In this document: one piece after another, positions 1 to 8,487 of the stretch | Position numbering within the stretch: the stretch's first letter is position 1 | Layout of the letters: the number at the start of each line of letters is the position of its first letter | Assembly (NCBI RefSeq): GCF_902806475.1 | Contig: NZ_CADCWS010000007.1 | Span: 1-49,066 of the forward strand | Direction: 5' to 3' | Length of the DNA stretch: 49,066 nucleotides | Source: Candidatus Frankia nodulisporulans | Lineage (GTDB): Bacteria; Actinomycetota; Actinomycetes; Frankiales; Frankiaceae | Program-made: the position numbers and the translations under genes | Notes under the pieces: generated by a model | What the model was told of the DNA's origin: nothing | Seen by the model: only the letters and a program-made list of their open reading frames with translations | Database searches by the model: none

Positions 1-8
1 TCTAGCGG

Positions 9-689
9 ATGCATACGGGTCGGCAGGACGCCGAACGTGGCCCGACCTCCGCTGGTGTTGTCGGGCGTGATCCGGCTGACAACGGTGGCCGAGCCGTCGA
101 CCCGGTGGCGGTGGCGCGGGAGATCTGCCTGCGTCAGCTTGCCACCCGCGCACGAAGTCGGGCCGAGCTCGCCACGACCCTGCGCCGCCGCGGTGTGGCG
201 GACGACGTCGCGGAGACAGTGCTCGACCGGCTGACCGCGGTCGGCCTGGTGGACGACAGCGCTTTCGCCGCGGCCTACGTCTCCTCCGCGTGCACTCATC
301 GTGGTCTGGGGCGTCAGGCGCTGGCGGCGGAGCTTCGGCGCCGTGGAGTGGATGCCGACGTCGTGCAGGTCGCGACCGAGGCCATGGGCGACGCGGAGGA
401 GGAGGACGTCGCCCGAGATCTGGTGCGGCGTCGGTCCGCGGCGATGCGCGGGCTGCCCGCGCCGGTGCGGGCCCGGCGGCTGCTGGCTCTGCTGGCTCGA
501 CGTGGCTACTCGGCGCAGTTGGCTTCGCGGGTCGTGCGTGAGGAGCTCGCGGCAGATGATCATGACACCGGTGGCGCGGGCCGCGGCGGCACGGATACCG
601 ATGGCCCCGATCTCGATGGTCCTGGCCCCGATGGCCCTGGCCCGGGCGGGCCGGGGCTGGACCTGGAGGACGAGGAGGCGAACTGGTAA
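9..689 (+). CDS. recX: Regulatory protein RecX
   Basis: Protein of 226 residues. Residues about 35-185 contain the repeated three-helix units of RecX, including the segments ICLRQLATRARSRAEL, LVDDSAFAAAYV and RGLGRQALAAELRRRGV. RecX binds RecA filaments in the cytoplasm and limits recombination and the SOS response. The ATG at 9 is preceded by an in-frame TAG at 3-5, so the start lies inside the window, although the first 30 residues are not conserved in the family and a later start is possible. The last 40 residues are a Gly/Asp/Pro repeat tail (DGPDLDGPGPDGPGPGGPG) that is probably disordered. recA would be expected just upstream, outside the window. Family call is confident; exact start is less so. 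Confidence 0.93.
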   Translation: MHTGRQDAERGPTSAGVVGRDPADNGGRAVDPVAVAREICLRQLATRARSRAELATTLRRRGVADDVAETVLDRLTAVGLVDDSAFAAAYVSSACTHRGLGRQALAAELRRRGVDADVVQVATEAMGDAEEEDVARDLVRRRSAAMRGLPAPVRARRLLALLARRGYSAQLASRVVREELAADDHDTGGAGRGGTDTDGPDLDGPGPDGPGPGGPGLDLEDEEANW

Positions 690-1072
690 CCCGGCGTGTC
701 CGACGGCGCGATTGCGACGGATGGCCCGTGACCAGCTATATCCACAGTTTCTTGACGCGGTAATCCGTCATGATCTACCCTTCGGGTCGAAAAGGTGACA
801 GGGTCCCGCGGCGACGCGGTGCAGATAGCGCGATGTAGATAGCCGATCCACCTTCATACGTGGGCATCCGTCTTCGGCGGATGTCCAGGCCGGTGCGCTT
901 CACCGTTCGTCCATCATTGATGGTCTGGTGTGAGCGCGTCGAAGCGAACCCGCCGGTCGGTGGGGGCGTTCGCCTGCCGCCCACCACGGCCGTGTCCGCG
1001 CCAGGTCGTGGATCCTTCGCCGCTTCGGTTCAGCTCGCCCCCGCGAGCCGGACGACAGCGGAGGGAGCAGCG
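690..1072 (+). other. Long recX-rny intergenic region / rny 5' leader
   Basis: This 383-base stretch has no supportable gene. It holds a promoter candidate at 752-781 and then roughly 285 bases of likely untranslated leader before the rny GTG at 1073. A reading frame is open from 860 into rny, but its first 71 codons resemble no RNase Y N-terminus and lack a ribosome binding site. A short hairpin is visible around 867-885 (CATCCG pairing with CGGATG). Confidence 0.5.
752..781 (+). promoter_or_regulatory. Candidate sigma-70 promoter for rny
   Basis: TTGACG at 752-757 and TACCCT at 776-781 are separated by 18 bases, a good match to actinobacterial housekeeping promoters. The predicted transcription start is near 788. 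Confidence 0.45.
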
Positions 1073-3166
1073 GTGGAAGGCGTCCTGATCATCGTCCTGT
1101 CCGTCGTTGTACTCGTGCTCGCCGGGCTGGTCGTGATGGTCGCCCGGCTCGCCCGTCCCGACGGTCGGCGGCCGCGCCCGGTGCGCGCGCGATCGAGGTT
1201 GCCCGCGATCGGTGACGTTGTGCGTGGCTTCGGCATCGGTTCCAGGTCCCTGCCCCTGGAATCGGGTGGTGTCCTGCCCCCCACGGCGGACATGCCCGAC
1301 GGGGCGGACGAAGAGCCGACCGTTCGAGTGCTCCCCGCGTCCGCCGCGGCAGGCCCCGCGCGGCGACAGTCGGCCGACGACAAGTCACAGCCGGCGCTGG
1401 CATCCTCCGCGGGTCCGTCTGGGACGCCGATCGAGGCCGCAACCGCCGAGGCCGCAACCGCCGAGGCCGCAACCGCCGAGGCCGCAACCGCCGAGGCCGC
1501 AACCGCCGAGGCCGCAACCGCCGAGGCCGCAACCGCCGAGGCCGCAACCGCCGAGGCCGCGAGCACCGAGGTCGAGGCGATCGAGGCTGGGGCGGGCGAG
1601 TCCGCGCCGGTGCTGGCTCGGGCGGAGCGGGAGGCGCAGGAGCGGCTGGTCCGGGCGGAGCGGGAGGCAGCGCAGATCCGGAGCCGGGGAGCCGAGGAGG
1701 CCGCGGCGCTGCGTGACCGGGCTCGGGCGCAGGCCACCGCGGAGGCGCGGCGGTTGGAGGCCGCCGCCCGCGACACGGCCCGTGCCGAGGCGGAGTCCGT
1801 CCGGGTGGAGGCGGCGGCGATCCGGGCCGAGCAGCGGCTTCGGGCGGAGGCGCTGGAGGCCCGGGAGCAGCGCCTTGACCAGCGGGTGGCCGAACTCGAC
1901 GAGCGGGTCGCGGACATCGACCAGCGGTCCGAACGGGTGACACACCGAGACCAGGAGCTCCGCGAGCGGGAAGCGGAGTGCGCCCGCCGCACCGCCGAGG
2001 CGGACGAACGTGACGAGCGGCTGCGGCAGGCACTGGAACGCGTCGCCGGGCTCACCACCGCGCAGGCCCGGGCGGAGCTGATCACCAGCATCGAGCAGGA
2101 CACCCGCCGCCAGGCGGCGCTACGGGTCCGAGAGATCGAGACCCGAGCCGAGGAGGAGGGCGAACAGCGGGCTCGGCGCATCGTCACCACGGCGATCCAG
2201 CGGGTGGCCTCCGAGCAGACCACCGAGTCCGTGGTGACCGTCCTGCAGCTGCCGGGCGATGAGATGAAGGGGCGGATCATCGGCCGGGAGGGCCGCAACA
2301 TCCGCACGTTCGAGTCCGTGACCGGGGTGAACGTCCTCATCGACGACACCCCGGAGGCGGTGTTGCTGAGCTGCTTCGATCCGGTCCGCCGCGAGATCGG
2401 ACGGATCACGCTCGCGGCGCTGGTCGCCGACGGGCGGATTCATCCGCACCGGATCGAGGAGGAGCACGCCCGCGCCCAGGTGGAGGTCGAGGCCCGCTGT
2501 GTGCGAGCGGGGGAGGACGCCCTGGTCGAGACGGGAGTCTCCGAGCTGCACCCGGAGCTGATCGTGCTGCTCGGGCGCCTGCGCTACCGGACCAGCTACG
2601 GCCAGAACGTGCTCGCGCATCTGATCGAAAGCGCGCATCTGGCCGGCCTGATGGCCGCCGAGCTGCAGCTGGAGCTGCCCCTGGCCAAGCGGGCCGCGCT
2701 GCTGCACGACCTCGGCAAGGCGCTGACCCACGAGGCGGAGGGTTCCCACGCGCTCGTCGGCGCGGATGTGGCGCGCCGGTACGGCGAGTCCGAGGAGGTC
2801 GTGCACGCCATCGAGGCCCATCACAACGAGGTGGCGCCGCGGTCGCTGTGCGCCGTGCTCACCCAGGCCGGCGACCAGATCTCCGGTGGTCGGCCCGGTG
2901 CCCGTCGGGCCAGCCTCGAGTCCTATGTGCGGCGCCTCGAACGCATCGAGCGGATCGCGGGCGACCGGCCGGGCGTCGACCGGGTGTTCGCCATGCAGGC
3001 CGGACGGGAGGTCCGGGTCATGGTCGTACCCGAGGAGGTCGACGACGCGGCCGCCCATCTGCTCGCCCGGGACGTCGCCCGCCAGATCGAGGAGGAGCTG
3101 ACCTATCCCGGCCAGATCCGGGTGACCGTCGTGCGGGAGACCCGGGCGGTGGGTACCGCCCGCTGA
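1073..3166 (+). CDS. rny: Ribonuclease Y
   Basis: Membrane-anchored endoribonuclease that initiates mRNA decay. The GTG at 1073 is chosen because GGAGGG lies 7-12 bases upstream and the protein then opens with the expected single membrane anchor (VEGVLIIVLSVVVLVLAGLV), giving 697 residues. Order: anchor 1-30; variable linker with eight exact EAATA repeats at about 121-160; long Glu/Ala/Arg coiled coil about 180-390; KH domain with GRIIGREGRN near 396-460; HD domain about 507-600 with the metal-binding ALLHDLGKALTH; conserved C-terminal domain ending at TYPGQIRVTVVRE. The linker repeat makes it longer than the usual 520 residues. The stop codon directly abuts the stop of the convergent permease gene. 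Family call is very secure. Confidence 0.95.
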   Translation: MEGVLIIVLSVVVLVLAGLVVMVARLARPDGRRPRPVRARSRLPAIGDVVRGFGIGSRSLPLESGGVLPPTADMPDGADEEPTVRVLPASAAAGPARRQSADDKSQPALASSAGPSGTPIEAATAEAATAEAATAEAATAEAATAEAATAEAATAEAATAEAASTEVEAIEAGAGESAPVLARAEREAQERLVRAEREAAQIRSRGAEEAAALRDRARAQATAEARRLEAAARDTARAEAESVRVEAAAIRAEQRLRAEALEAREQRLDQRVAELDERVADIDQRSERVTHRDQELREREAECARRTAEADERDERLRQALERVAGLTTAQARAELITSIEQDTRRQAALRVREIETRAEEEGEQRARRIVTTAIQRVASEQTTESVVTVLQLPGDEMKGRIIGREGRNIRTFESVTGVNVLIDDTPEAVLLSCFDPVRREIGRITLAALVADGRIHPHRIEEEHARAQVEVEARCVRAGEDALVETGVSELHPELIVLLGRLRYRTSYGQNVLAHLIESAHLAGLMAAELQLELPLAKRAALLHDLGKALTHEAEGSHALVGADVARRYGESEEVVHAIEAHHNEVAPRSLCAVLTQAGDQISGGRPGARRASLESYVRRLERIERIAGDRPGVDRVFAMQAGREVRVMVVPEEVDDAAAHLLARDVARQIEEELTYPGQIRVTVVRETRAVGTAR
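1433..1567 (+). repeat. 15-bp tandem repeat inside rny
   Basis: Eight identical copies of GAGGCCGCAACCGCC run from 1433 to 1552, followed by one degenerate copy to 1567. The unit is in frame and encodes EAATA. Identity at wobble positions points to recent expansion by slippage, so copy number probably varies between strains. Confidence 0.97.
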
Positions 3167-4036
3167 TCAGCCCGCGGCGCTGCCGGCCGCGGCGTCCAGC
3201 GCCACGGTGGACCGCCCGGTGCCAAGGCGGCGGCTCTGTCGCTGGTCCAGCCACCGGGCCAGCAACGACAGCAGGCCGTTGGTCACGATGTACATCAGCG
3301 CCATCACCGTGTAAATGGGCAGGGCGTACCTGCTCCCGAGGAACTCCACCGCGCCGCGGCCCGAGCGCAGCAGCTCGCTGTAGGCGATGACGAACCCGAG
3401 CGAGGTGTCCTTGAGCAGGGTGACCAGCTGGCTGATCAGGGTCGGGCTCATCCGTCGCACCGCCTGCGGCAGCTGGACGAGCCGGAACACCTGCAGCGGA
3501 CGTAGGCCGAGGGCGGCGGCGGCTTCGGTCTGACCACGGTCGATCGAACGGACCCCGGCTCGGAAGATCTCGCTGAGCACCGCGCCGTTGTAGGCCGTCA
3601 GGCCGATGACCAGGGCCCAGAACGTCGAGACCTGCCAGCCGAGCGCCGGCAGCCCCAGGTAGGCGAACAGGATCAGCATCAGCACCGGCAGGCTGCGCAG
3701 CAGTTCCACCGCGGTGGTGGCGGCCCAGCGCAGCACACGGCGCTTCGACATCCGGCCCAGGGCCAGCAGCAGGCCGAGTGCGACGGCGAGCACCATGCCG
3801 GTGGCGGCGGCGCGCAACGTCGCGAGCAGCCCCTTCCACAGCAGGGTGCGCAGTTCCGGCTGGTCGAGGAACACCCGCCACAGCTCACCGTCGAGCTGGC
3901 CCTTGTCGGCCAGGCGGGTCAGGGCGAGCGCGAGCAGTCCCGCGAACACCGCCAGCGCGACCAGGCTGCCGTACAGAATCCGTCGTCGTCCCCGCGGTCC
4001 GGGCGGGTCGGCGAGGACCAGCGGTGTTGCACTCAT
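3167..4036 (-). CDS. gluD: Glutamate/polar amino acid ABC transporter permease (GluD-like)
   Basis: Inner-membrane permease of 289 residues of the HisMQ family, the second permease of a glutamate-type importer. Hydrophobic segments include LYGSLVALAVFAGLLALAL near the N-terminus and at least four more. The ATPase-contacting EAA loop reads EAAAALGLRPLQVFRLVQLPQA at roughly 175-200 (in two parts: EAAAALGLRP and QVFRLVQLPQA). Its ATG overlaps the stop of the upstream permease gene by 4 bases, so the two are translationally coupled. The stop is immediately adjacent to that of rny on the other strand. Glutamate as substrate is inferred from the conserved operon order in actinobacteria. Confidence 0.9.
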   Translation of the reverse strand: MSATPLVLADPPGPRGRRRILYGSLVALAVFAGLLALALTRLADKGQLDGELWRVFLDQPELRTLLWKGLLATLRAAATGMVLAVALGLLLALGRMSKRRVLRWAATTAVELLRSLPVLMLILFAYLGLPALGWQVSTFWALVIGLTAYNGAVLSEIFRAGVRSIDRGQTEAAAALGLRPLQVFRLVQLPQAVRRMSPTLISQLVTLLKDTSLGFVIAYSELLRSGRGAVEFLGSRYALPIYTVMALMYIVTNGLLSLLARWLDQRQSRRLGTGRSTVALDAAAGSAAG

Positions 4037-4626
4037 CGCGTCCGCTCCAGCCGTCGTTCGGTGATCGCCAGTCCGCTGGCGAGCGCCAGGGTGAGGATCA
4101 GGTAGCCGACGACGCCGCCGAGCAGAACGGCGACCACGGCGTCCGGATTCGCCGTGGTCAGCCGCTGCACCACCCCGGTCAGTTCCTGGACGCCGAAGGC
4201 CGCGGCGATCGAGGTGTTGCGGATCAGCGCGCTGATCACACTGCCGAGTGGCTGCAGGACGGCCCGCAGCGCCTGGGGCAGCACGACCAGGCGCAGGTTC
4301 TGCCGGAAGGTCAGGCCCAGCGCCCGTGCCGCCTCCGCCTGACCGACGTCCACGCCGTTGATGCCGGCGCGCACCGCCTCGCAGACCAGCGCCGCATGGT
4401 AGATCGACAGCGCGAGGACGGCGAAGGTGAAGTACGAGAACACGATGTCCAGCCGCGGCAGGACGAACACCACGAAGAAGAACACCACCGTCAGCGGGGT
4501 GTTGCGGACGAGCTGCACATAGGCCGTACCGGCCCAGCGCAGTGGCGGGACCGGCCCGACCCGCATCGTCGCGAGCAGGGTGCCGCCGATCAGCGCCGCC
4601 ACCGCGGCGAACAGGCTCAGCCCCAC
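4033..4626 (-). CDS. gluC: Glutamate/polar amino acid ABC transporter permease (GluC-like)
   Basis: HisMQ-family permease, first permease of the importer. From the GTG at 4626 it is 197 residues and begins directly in membrane helix 1 (GLSLFAAVAALIGGTLLA), which is short. The frame continues upstream with IDTVLDNLDIFAEGFRRT, typical of the family's N-terminus, but no ATG, GTG or TTG occurs there before the in-frame stop. An AAGGAG motif sits 6 bases before an ATC codon at 4680-4678, suggesting a non-canonical ATC start or a mutated ATG, which would give 215 residues. The EAA loop is EAARALGLTFRQNLRLVVLP. VRNTPLTVVFFF is also family-typical. A large hairpin lies just upstream. Confidence 0.88.
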   Translation of the reverse strand: MGLSLFAAVAALIGGTLLATMRVGPVPPLRWAGTAYVQLVRNTPLTVVFFFVVFVLPRLDIVFSYFTFAVLALSIYHAALVCEAVRAGINGVDVGQAEAARALGLTFRQNLRLVVLPQALRAVLQPLGSVISALIRNTSIAAAFGVQELTGVVQRLTTANPDAVVAVLLGGVVGYLILTLALASGLAITERRLERTR

Positions 4627-4693
4627 CGTGCGGCGGAAGCCTTCGGCGAAGATGTCGAGGTTGTCGAGGACGGTGTCGATCGCGAACTCCTTG

Positions 4694-4755
4694 TCGCTGC
4701 GGGCGGAGACGGTTGGGGCGGAGACGGTTCGGGCAACCGTCTCCGCCCGCAGCGA
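4694..4755 (-). promoter_or_regulatory. 21-bp stem-loop between gluB and gluC
   Basis: A perfect 21-bp inverted repeat pairs 4694-4714 with 4735-4755 around a 20-base loop; the loop carries a further copy of part of the arm (GGCGGAGACGGTT). It lies in the transcript after the gluB stop and about 14 bases before the AAGGAG of gluC. No T-run follows in the direction of transcription. It probably stabilises the gluB 3' end or attenuates transcription so that binding protein exceeds permease, as known for the malE-malF junction. Confidence 0.7.
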
Positions 4756-4810
4756 GCTGCCGCGTGGCGCGGCGAGTCAGGTGTTGCGGTGAATCAGGAG
4801 TTGCGGAGGG

Positions 4811-5737
4811 TCAGGAGGTGTAGCGGTCCACCGGCGGCGGGGTCGGCGTGGACTTCTCGACCTTGCCGACGGTGCTGCTGAACGCCTTCGCCCAGCGGCC
4901 GTCGCGGTAGGACGCCTCGAGGGTGTCGTTGATGAAGGTTCGGAACGCGGTGTCGCCCTTGCGGATCCCGATGCCGTACGGCTCCTTGGTGAACGGCTCG
5001 CCGACGAGCTTGAACGCGTCCGGGTCCTTGTCGATGAGGCCGAGCAGGATCACGTTGTCGGTGGTGACCGCGTCGACCTGGCCGTTCTTCAGGGCGTCCG
5101 CGCACTTGCTGTAGACGTCGAACAGGACGAGCTTGGCGGTCGGTACCTGGGTGCGGATGTTCTCGGCTGGCGTCGAGCCGCTGACCGAGCAGACCTTCTT
5201 GCCGGCCAGTGATTCCTTGCCGGTGATATCGGTGTTGTCCTTCTTCACCATGATCGACTGTCCGGCGACGTAGTACGGACCGGCGAAGTCGATGACCTTC
5301 TTGCGCTTGTCGTTGATGGTGTAGGTGGCGACCACCAGGTCGACCCGGCCCTGCTCGATGAAGGGCTCCCGGTTCGCGGACACGGTCTCCACGAAGTTGA
5401 TTTTGTCCGTGGGAACACCCAGGGCGCCAGTGATGATCTTGGCGATCTCGACGTCGAAGCCCTCGGGGTTGCCGCTGAGGTTCTTCAGGCCGAACAGCGG
5501 CTGGTCGAACTTGGTGCCGATGGTGATCTTGCCGGCGTCGTGCAGGCGGGCCATGGTCGTGCCGGGCGCGAAACTGGCGGTGGCACTCGGCGCGGCCGCG
5601 GTGTCGTCGCCGTCGCTGCCGCAGGCGGACAGCCCCAGCGTGGCCAGCAGCGCCACGCCGAGGGCGAGCGCGCCACCTCGCCGGTACGACCGATGACCTC
5701 GACCAGCCGGTCGACCTTGCCTGAACACTGTGCGCAT
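4811..5737 (-). CDS. gluB: Glutamate-binding lipoprotein of ABC transporter (GluB-like)
   Basis: Extracellular solute-binding protein of family 3, 308 residues. The N-terminus has a basic stretch, a hydrophobic core (GALALGVALLATLG) and a lipobox LSAC with Cys near residue 39, so it is a membrane-anchored lipoprotein. The mature domain shows family motifs IGTKFDQPLFG, GFDVEIAKII, ANREPFIEQGRVDLVVATY, VDAVTTDNVILLG and GIGIRKGD. The ATG is preceded by GGAAGGAA. It lies 111 bases after gluA in the same orientation and is followed by the hairpin and the permease genes. Glutamate specificity is inferred from operon type. Confidence 0.92.
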   Translation of the reverse strand: MRTVFRQGRPAGRGHRSYRRGGALALGVALLATLGLSACGSDGDDTAAAPSATASFAPGTTMARLHDAGKITIGTKFDQPLFGLKNLSGNPEGFDVEIAKIITGALGVPTDKINFVETVSANREPFIEQGRVDLVVATYTINDKRKKVIDFAGPYYVAGQSIMVKKDNTDITGKESLAGKKVCSVSGSTPAENIRTQVPTAKLVLFDVYSKCADALKNGQVDAVTTDNVILLGLIDKDPDAFKLVGEPFTKEPYGIGIRKGDTAFRTFINDTLEASYRDGRWAKAFSSTVGKVEKSTPTPPPVDRYTS

Positions 5738-5848
5738 GAACCATTCCTTCCGTGGGGGGCGGGGCGTGGTGCGCGAGCCGTCGGGCTGCCGAAGCGGGAA
5801 AGAAGCGGGAGACTGGAGACGGGAAGCGGGGGATGCGGGCGGCGCCGC

Positions 5849-6583
5849 TCAGTGCCGCAGCACGCGGCCGAGGAAATCCCGGGCCCGCTCCGAGGTCGGT
5901 GCGTCGAAGAAGGTCGCTGGCGGGGCCGTCTCCACGATCCGGCCGTCGGCCATGAACGCGACCCGGTCGGCGGCGGAACGGGCGAAGCCCATCTCGTGCG
6001 TGACGACGATCATGGTCATGCCGCTGCTGGCCAGCGCCCGCATGACGTCGAGCACCTCGGAGATCATTTCCGGATCAAGGGCGGAGGTCGGTTCGTCGAA
6101 CAGCATCAGGACCGGGTCCATCGCGAGGGCCCGGGCGATCGCGGCCCGCTGCTGCTGGCCACCGGAGAGCTGCCGGGGTAGCTGGTCGGCCTTGTCCGCG
6201 ATACCCACCCGCTCCAACAGCTCCCGGGCCCGTTCCTCGGCCTGGGATCGCTTGCGGCCGAGCACCGTGACCGGCCCGAGCGTCAGGTTGTCGAGGATCG
6301 TCCGATGCGCGAACAGGTTGAACGACTGGAACACCATCCCGACCCGGGCACGCATCCGGGCCAGCTCGCGCCCCTCGGCCGGTAGCGGCCGGCCCTCGAA
6401 CAGGATGCGGCCCTCGTCGATCGTCTCAAGCCGGTTGATGCACCGGCACATCGTCGACTTGCCGGAACCGGACGGCCCGATGACGACGACCACCTCACCG
6501 GATTCCACCGACAGGTTGATGTCGGACAGCACACGGTTGGCGCCGAACGACTTGCCGACCCCTTCCAGGCTCACCAGGGGCAC
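5849..6583 (-). CDS. gluA: Glutamate ABC transporter ATP-binding protein (GluA-like)
   Basis: ATPase subunit of 244 residues that powers the amino acid importer at the inner face of the membrane. Visible motifs: Walker [11 protein letters not shown]-loop FQSFNLF, signature LSGGQQQR, Walker [14 protein letters not shown], and switch His in VVTHEMGFA. The GTG at 6583 is chosen because AGGAGG sits 5 bases upstream and the protein then begins with the normal [13 protein letters not shown]; the frame stays open to 6850 but the extra residues are unlike any ABC ATPase. First gene of the minus-strand operon, divergent from miaB. Confidence 0.95.
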   Translation of the reverse strand: MPLVSLEGVGKSFGANRVLSDINLSVESGEVVVVIGPSGSGKSTMCRCINRLETIDEGRILFEGRPLPAEGRELARMRARVGMVFQSFNLFAHRTILDNLTLGPVTVLGRKRSQAEERARELLERVGIADKADQLPRQLSGGQQQRAAIARALAMDPVLMLFDEPTSALDPEMISEVLDVMRALASSGMTMIVVTHEMGFARSAADRVAFMADGRIVETAPPATFFDAPTSERARDFLGRVLRH

Positions 6584-6885
6584 TCGATCCTCCTGACGCG
6601 GGAACGGAAACGGTGGGTGATGGGTCGATAATCCCGATCCACGGCGAACCATGCCGCCGGACGCGCGCAGGAGTCGCGATCCCGACAGTCGGGGGCGACG
6701 GCACGGCCCGGCGGTGTCCCGACCACCGGGTGGATGCGCGTGCCGTAGCCGACCTGTCGCAAACACGAGCAAGCGCACGTGATGTCGGCAGTATGTCGAT
6801 CGTTCCCGCAAACATCGCGATGACGCGCCGTCGTCGGTGGGCGCTGTCATGATGTGTCCGCTCGGGTCCCCGTAGGCTGGTAGGT
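6584..6885. other. Divergent gluA-miaB intergenic region
   Basis: About 300 bases between the divergent gluA and miaB starts. No gene is supportable. It must hold the glu operon promoter on the minus strand, but no convincing -35/-10 pair could be fixed. The miaB promoter -10 is at its right edge. Confidence 0.5.
6873..6878 (+). promoter_or_regulatory. -10 element of leaderless miaB promoter
   Basis: TAGGCT at 6873-6878 is followed by 7 bases and then the miaB GTG, so transcription would start at or next to the start codon. Confidence 0.5.
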
Positions 6886-8487
6886 GTGACCGGCCGCAGT
6901 TACGAGGTACGCACGTTCGGATGCCAGATGAACGTTCATGACTCCGAACGGCTCGCCGGGCTGCTCGAATCCGCCGGCTACGTCCCGGCGGCCAGCGGTG
7001 CCGAGCCGGACGTCGTCGTGTTCAACACCTGTGCCGTCCGGGAGAACGCCGACAACCGGCTGTACGGCAACCTCGGCCAGCTCGTGCCGGTGAAGAAGGG
7101 TCATCCCGGCATGCAGATCGCCGTCGGCGGCTGCCTGGCGCAGAAGGACCGGGCGACGATCCTGCGCCGCGCCCCGTGGGTCGACGTTGTCTTCGGCACG
7201 CACAACCTGCACCGGCTGCCGGTGCTGCTCGAACGCGCCCGGCACAACGCCACCGCCCAGCTGGAGATCGCCGAGGCCCTGGAGGTCTTCCCCAGCACCC
7301 TGCCGACGCGGCGGGCCAGCCATCACGCGGCGTGGGTCAGCATCAGCGTGGGCTGCGACAACACCTGCACCTTCTGCATCGTGCCGAGCCTGCGCGGCGT
7401 CGAGCGGGACCGTCGGCCCGGCGACGTGCTCGCCGAGGTCGAGGCGCTGGTCGCCGAGGGCGTCCTGGAGATCACCCTGCTCGGCCAGAACGTCAACTCC
7501 TATGGCCGCTCCCTCGGTGATCCGGGCGCGTTCGCGAAACTGCTGCGGGCCTGCGGCGCCGTCGAGGGCCTCGAGCGGGTGCGGTTCACCTCGCCGCATC
7601 CGCGGGACTTCACCGACGACGTCATCGAGGCGATGGCCACCACCCCGAACGTCTGCCACCAGCTGCACATGCCATTGCAGTCCGGTTCGGACGCGGTGCT
7701 GCGCCGGATGCGCCGCTCCTACCGGCGGGACCGCTACCTCGGCATCATCAGCCGGGTCCGCGCCGCGATGCCCGACGCCGCGATCACCACCGACATCATC
7801 GTGGGCTTCCCGGGCGAGACCGAGGCCGACTTCAGCGACACCCTGGACGTCGTGCGCGAGGCGCGCTTCTCCGGCGCGTTCACCTTCCAGTACTCGCCGC
7901 GCCCCGGCACCCCCGCGGCCACCATGGACGAGCAGGTCGACCGGGCCACGGTCACCGAACGCTACGCCCGGCTGGTCGCCCTCCAGGATGAGATCTCCTG
8001 GGCGCACAACCGCGCGCTGGTCGAGCGCCGGGTCGAGCTGGTGGTCGCCGAGGGCGAGGGTCGCAAGGACGACGCCACCGGGCGACTGTCCGGGCGTGCC
8101 CGCGACGGCCGGCTCGTCCACTTCCGCGCCGCCGAGCTCGCCACCGGCCCGCTGGACGAGCGCCCGAGGACCATCGTGGCGCGCGACATCCGTCCCGGGG
8201 ACGTGGTGGAGACCGTCGTGACCAGGGGCGCACCGCACCATCTGACGGCGGACGGGCCGGTGCTCGCCTGGCGGCGGACCCGCGCCGGGGACGCCTGGGA
8301 GCAGTCCAACCAGGCGACGACGCCCACGGCGGCGAACCGGCCGGCCGTCTCGCTCGGCATGCCGGCCCGCCGACCCGACCCGACTTCACCGCAGCCGCCG
8401 TCCACCGCGCCGTTGGACGCCGCGTCGTCGTCCACCGCGTCGGCGGACGCCTGCTGTGTCGGCGTTCCCGCAGCTGGTCCGCGGTGA
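6886..8487 (+). CDS. miaB: tRNA-2-methylthio-N6-dimethylallyladenosine synthase MiaB
   Basis: Radical-SAM methylthiotransferase that adds the 2-methylthio group to isopentenyl-A37 of tRNAs. The N-terminal domain carries the second iron-sulfur cluster cysteines in [14 protein letters not shown] and GGCLAQK. The radical SAM motif is CDNTCTFC at about residue 160-167, within [23 protein letters not shown]-like RNA-binding region lies around 370-440, and about 70 residues of low-complexity tail follow, giving 533 residues against a usual 450-500. miaA, which makes its substrate, lies 3.5 kb downstream. The stop overlaps the next start by 4 bases (GTGA). Confidence 0.96.
   Translation: MTGRSYEVRTFGCQMNVHDSERLAGLLESAGYVPAASGAEPDVVVFNTCAVRENADNRLYGNLGQLVPVKKGHPGMQIAVGGCLAQKDRATILRRAPWVDVVFGTHNLHRLPVLLERARHNATAQLEIAEALEVFPSTLPTRRASHHAAWVSISVGCDNTCTFCIVPSLRGVERDRRPGDVLAEVEALVAEGVLEITLLGQNVNSYGRSLGDPGAFAKLLRACGAVEGLERVRFTSPHPRDFTDDVIEAMATTPNVCHQLHMPLQSGSDAVLRRMRRSYRRDRYLGIISRVRAAMPDAAITTDIIVGFPGETEADFSDTLDVVREARFSGAFTFQYSPRPGTPAATMDEQVDRATVTERYARLVALQDEISWAHNRALVERRVELVVAEGEGRKDDATGRLSGRARDGRLVHFRAAELATGPLDERPRTIVARDIRPGDVVETVVTRGAPHHLTADGPVLAWRRTRAGDAWEQSNQATTPTAANRPAVSLGMPARRPDPTSPQPPSTAPLDAASSSTASADACCVGVPAAGPR

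Noticed and set aside
860-1072. Upstream extension of rny
   Set aside because: No Shine-Dalgarno, not family-like, and GTG 1073 has a good site directly before the membrane anchor.
1433-1567. CRISPR-like regular repeats
   Set aside because: The repeats are contiguous 15-mers without spacers and are in frame in rny.
1030-2409. 459-codon minus-strand frame opposite rny
   Set aside because: Ser/Arg/Ala-biased composition and complete overlap with rny; it is a GC-rich shadow frame.
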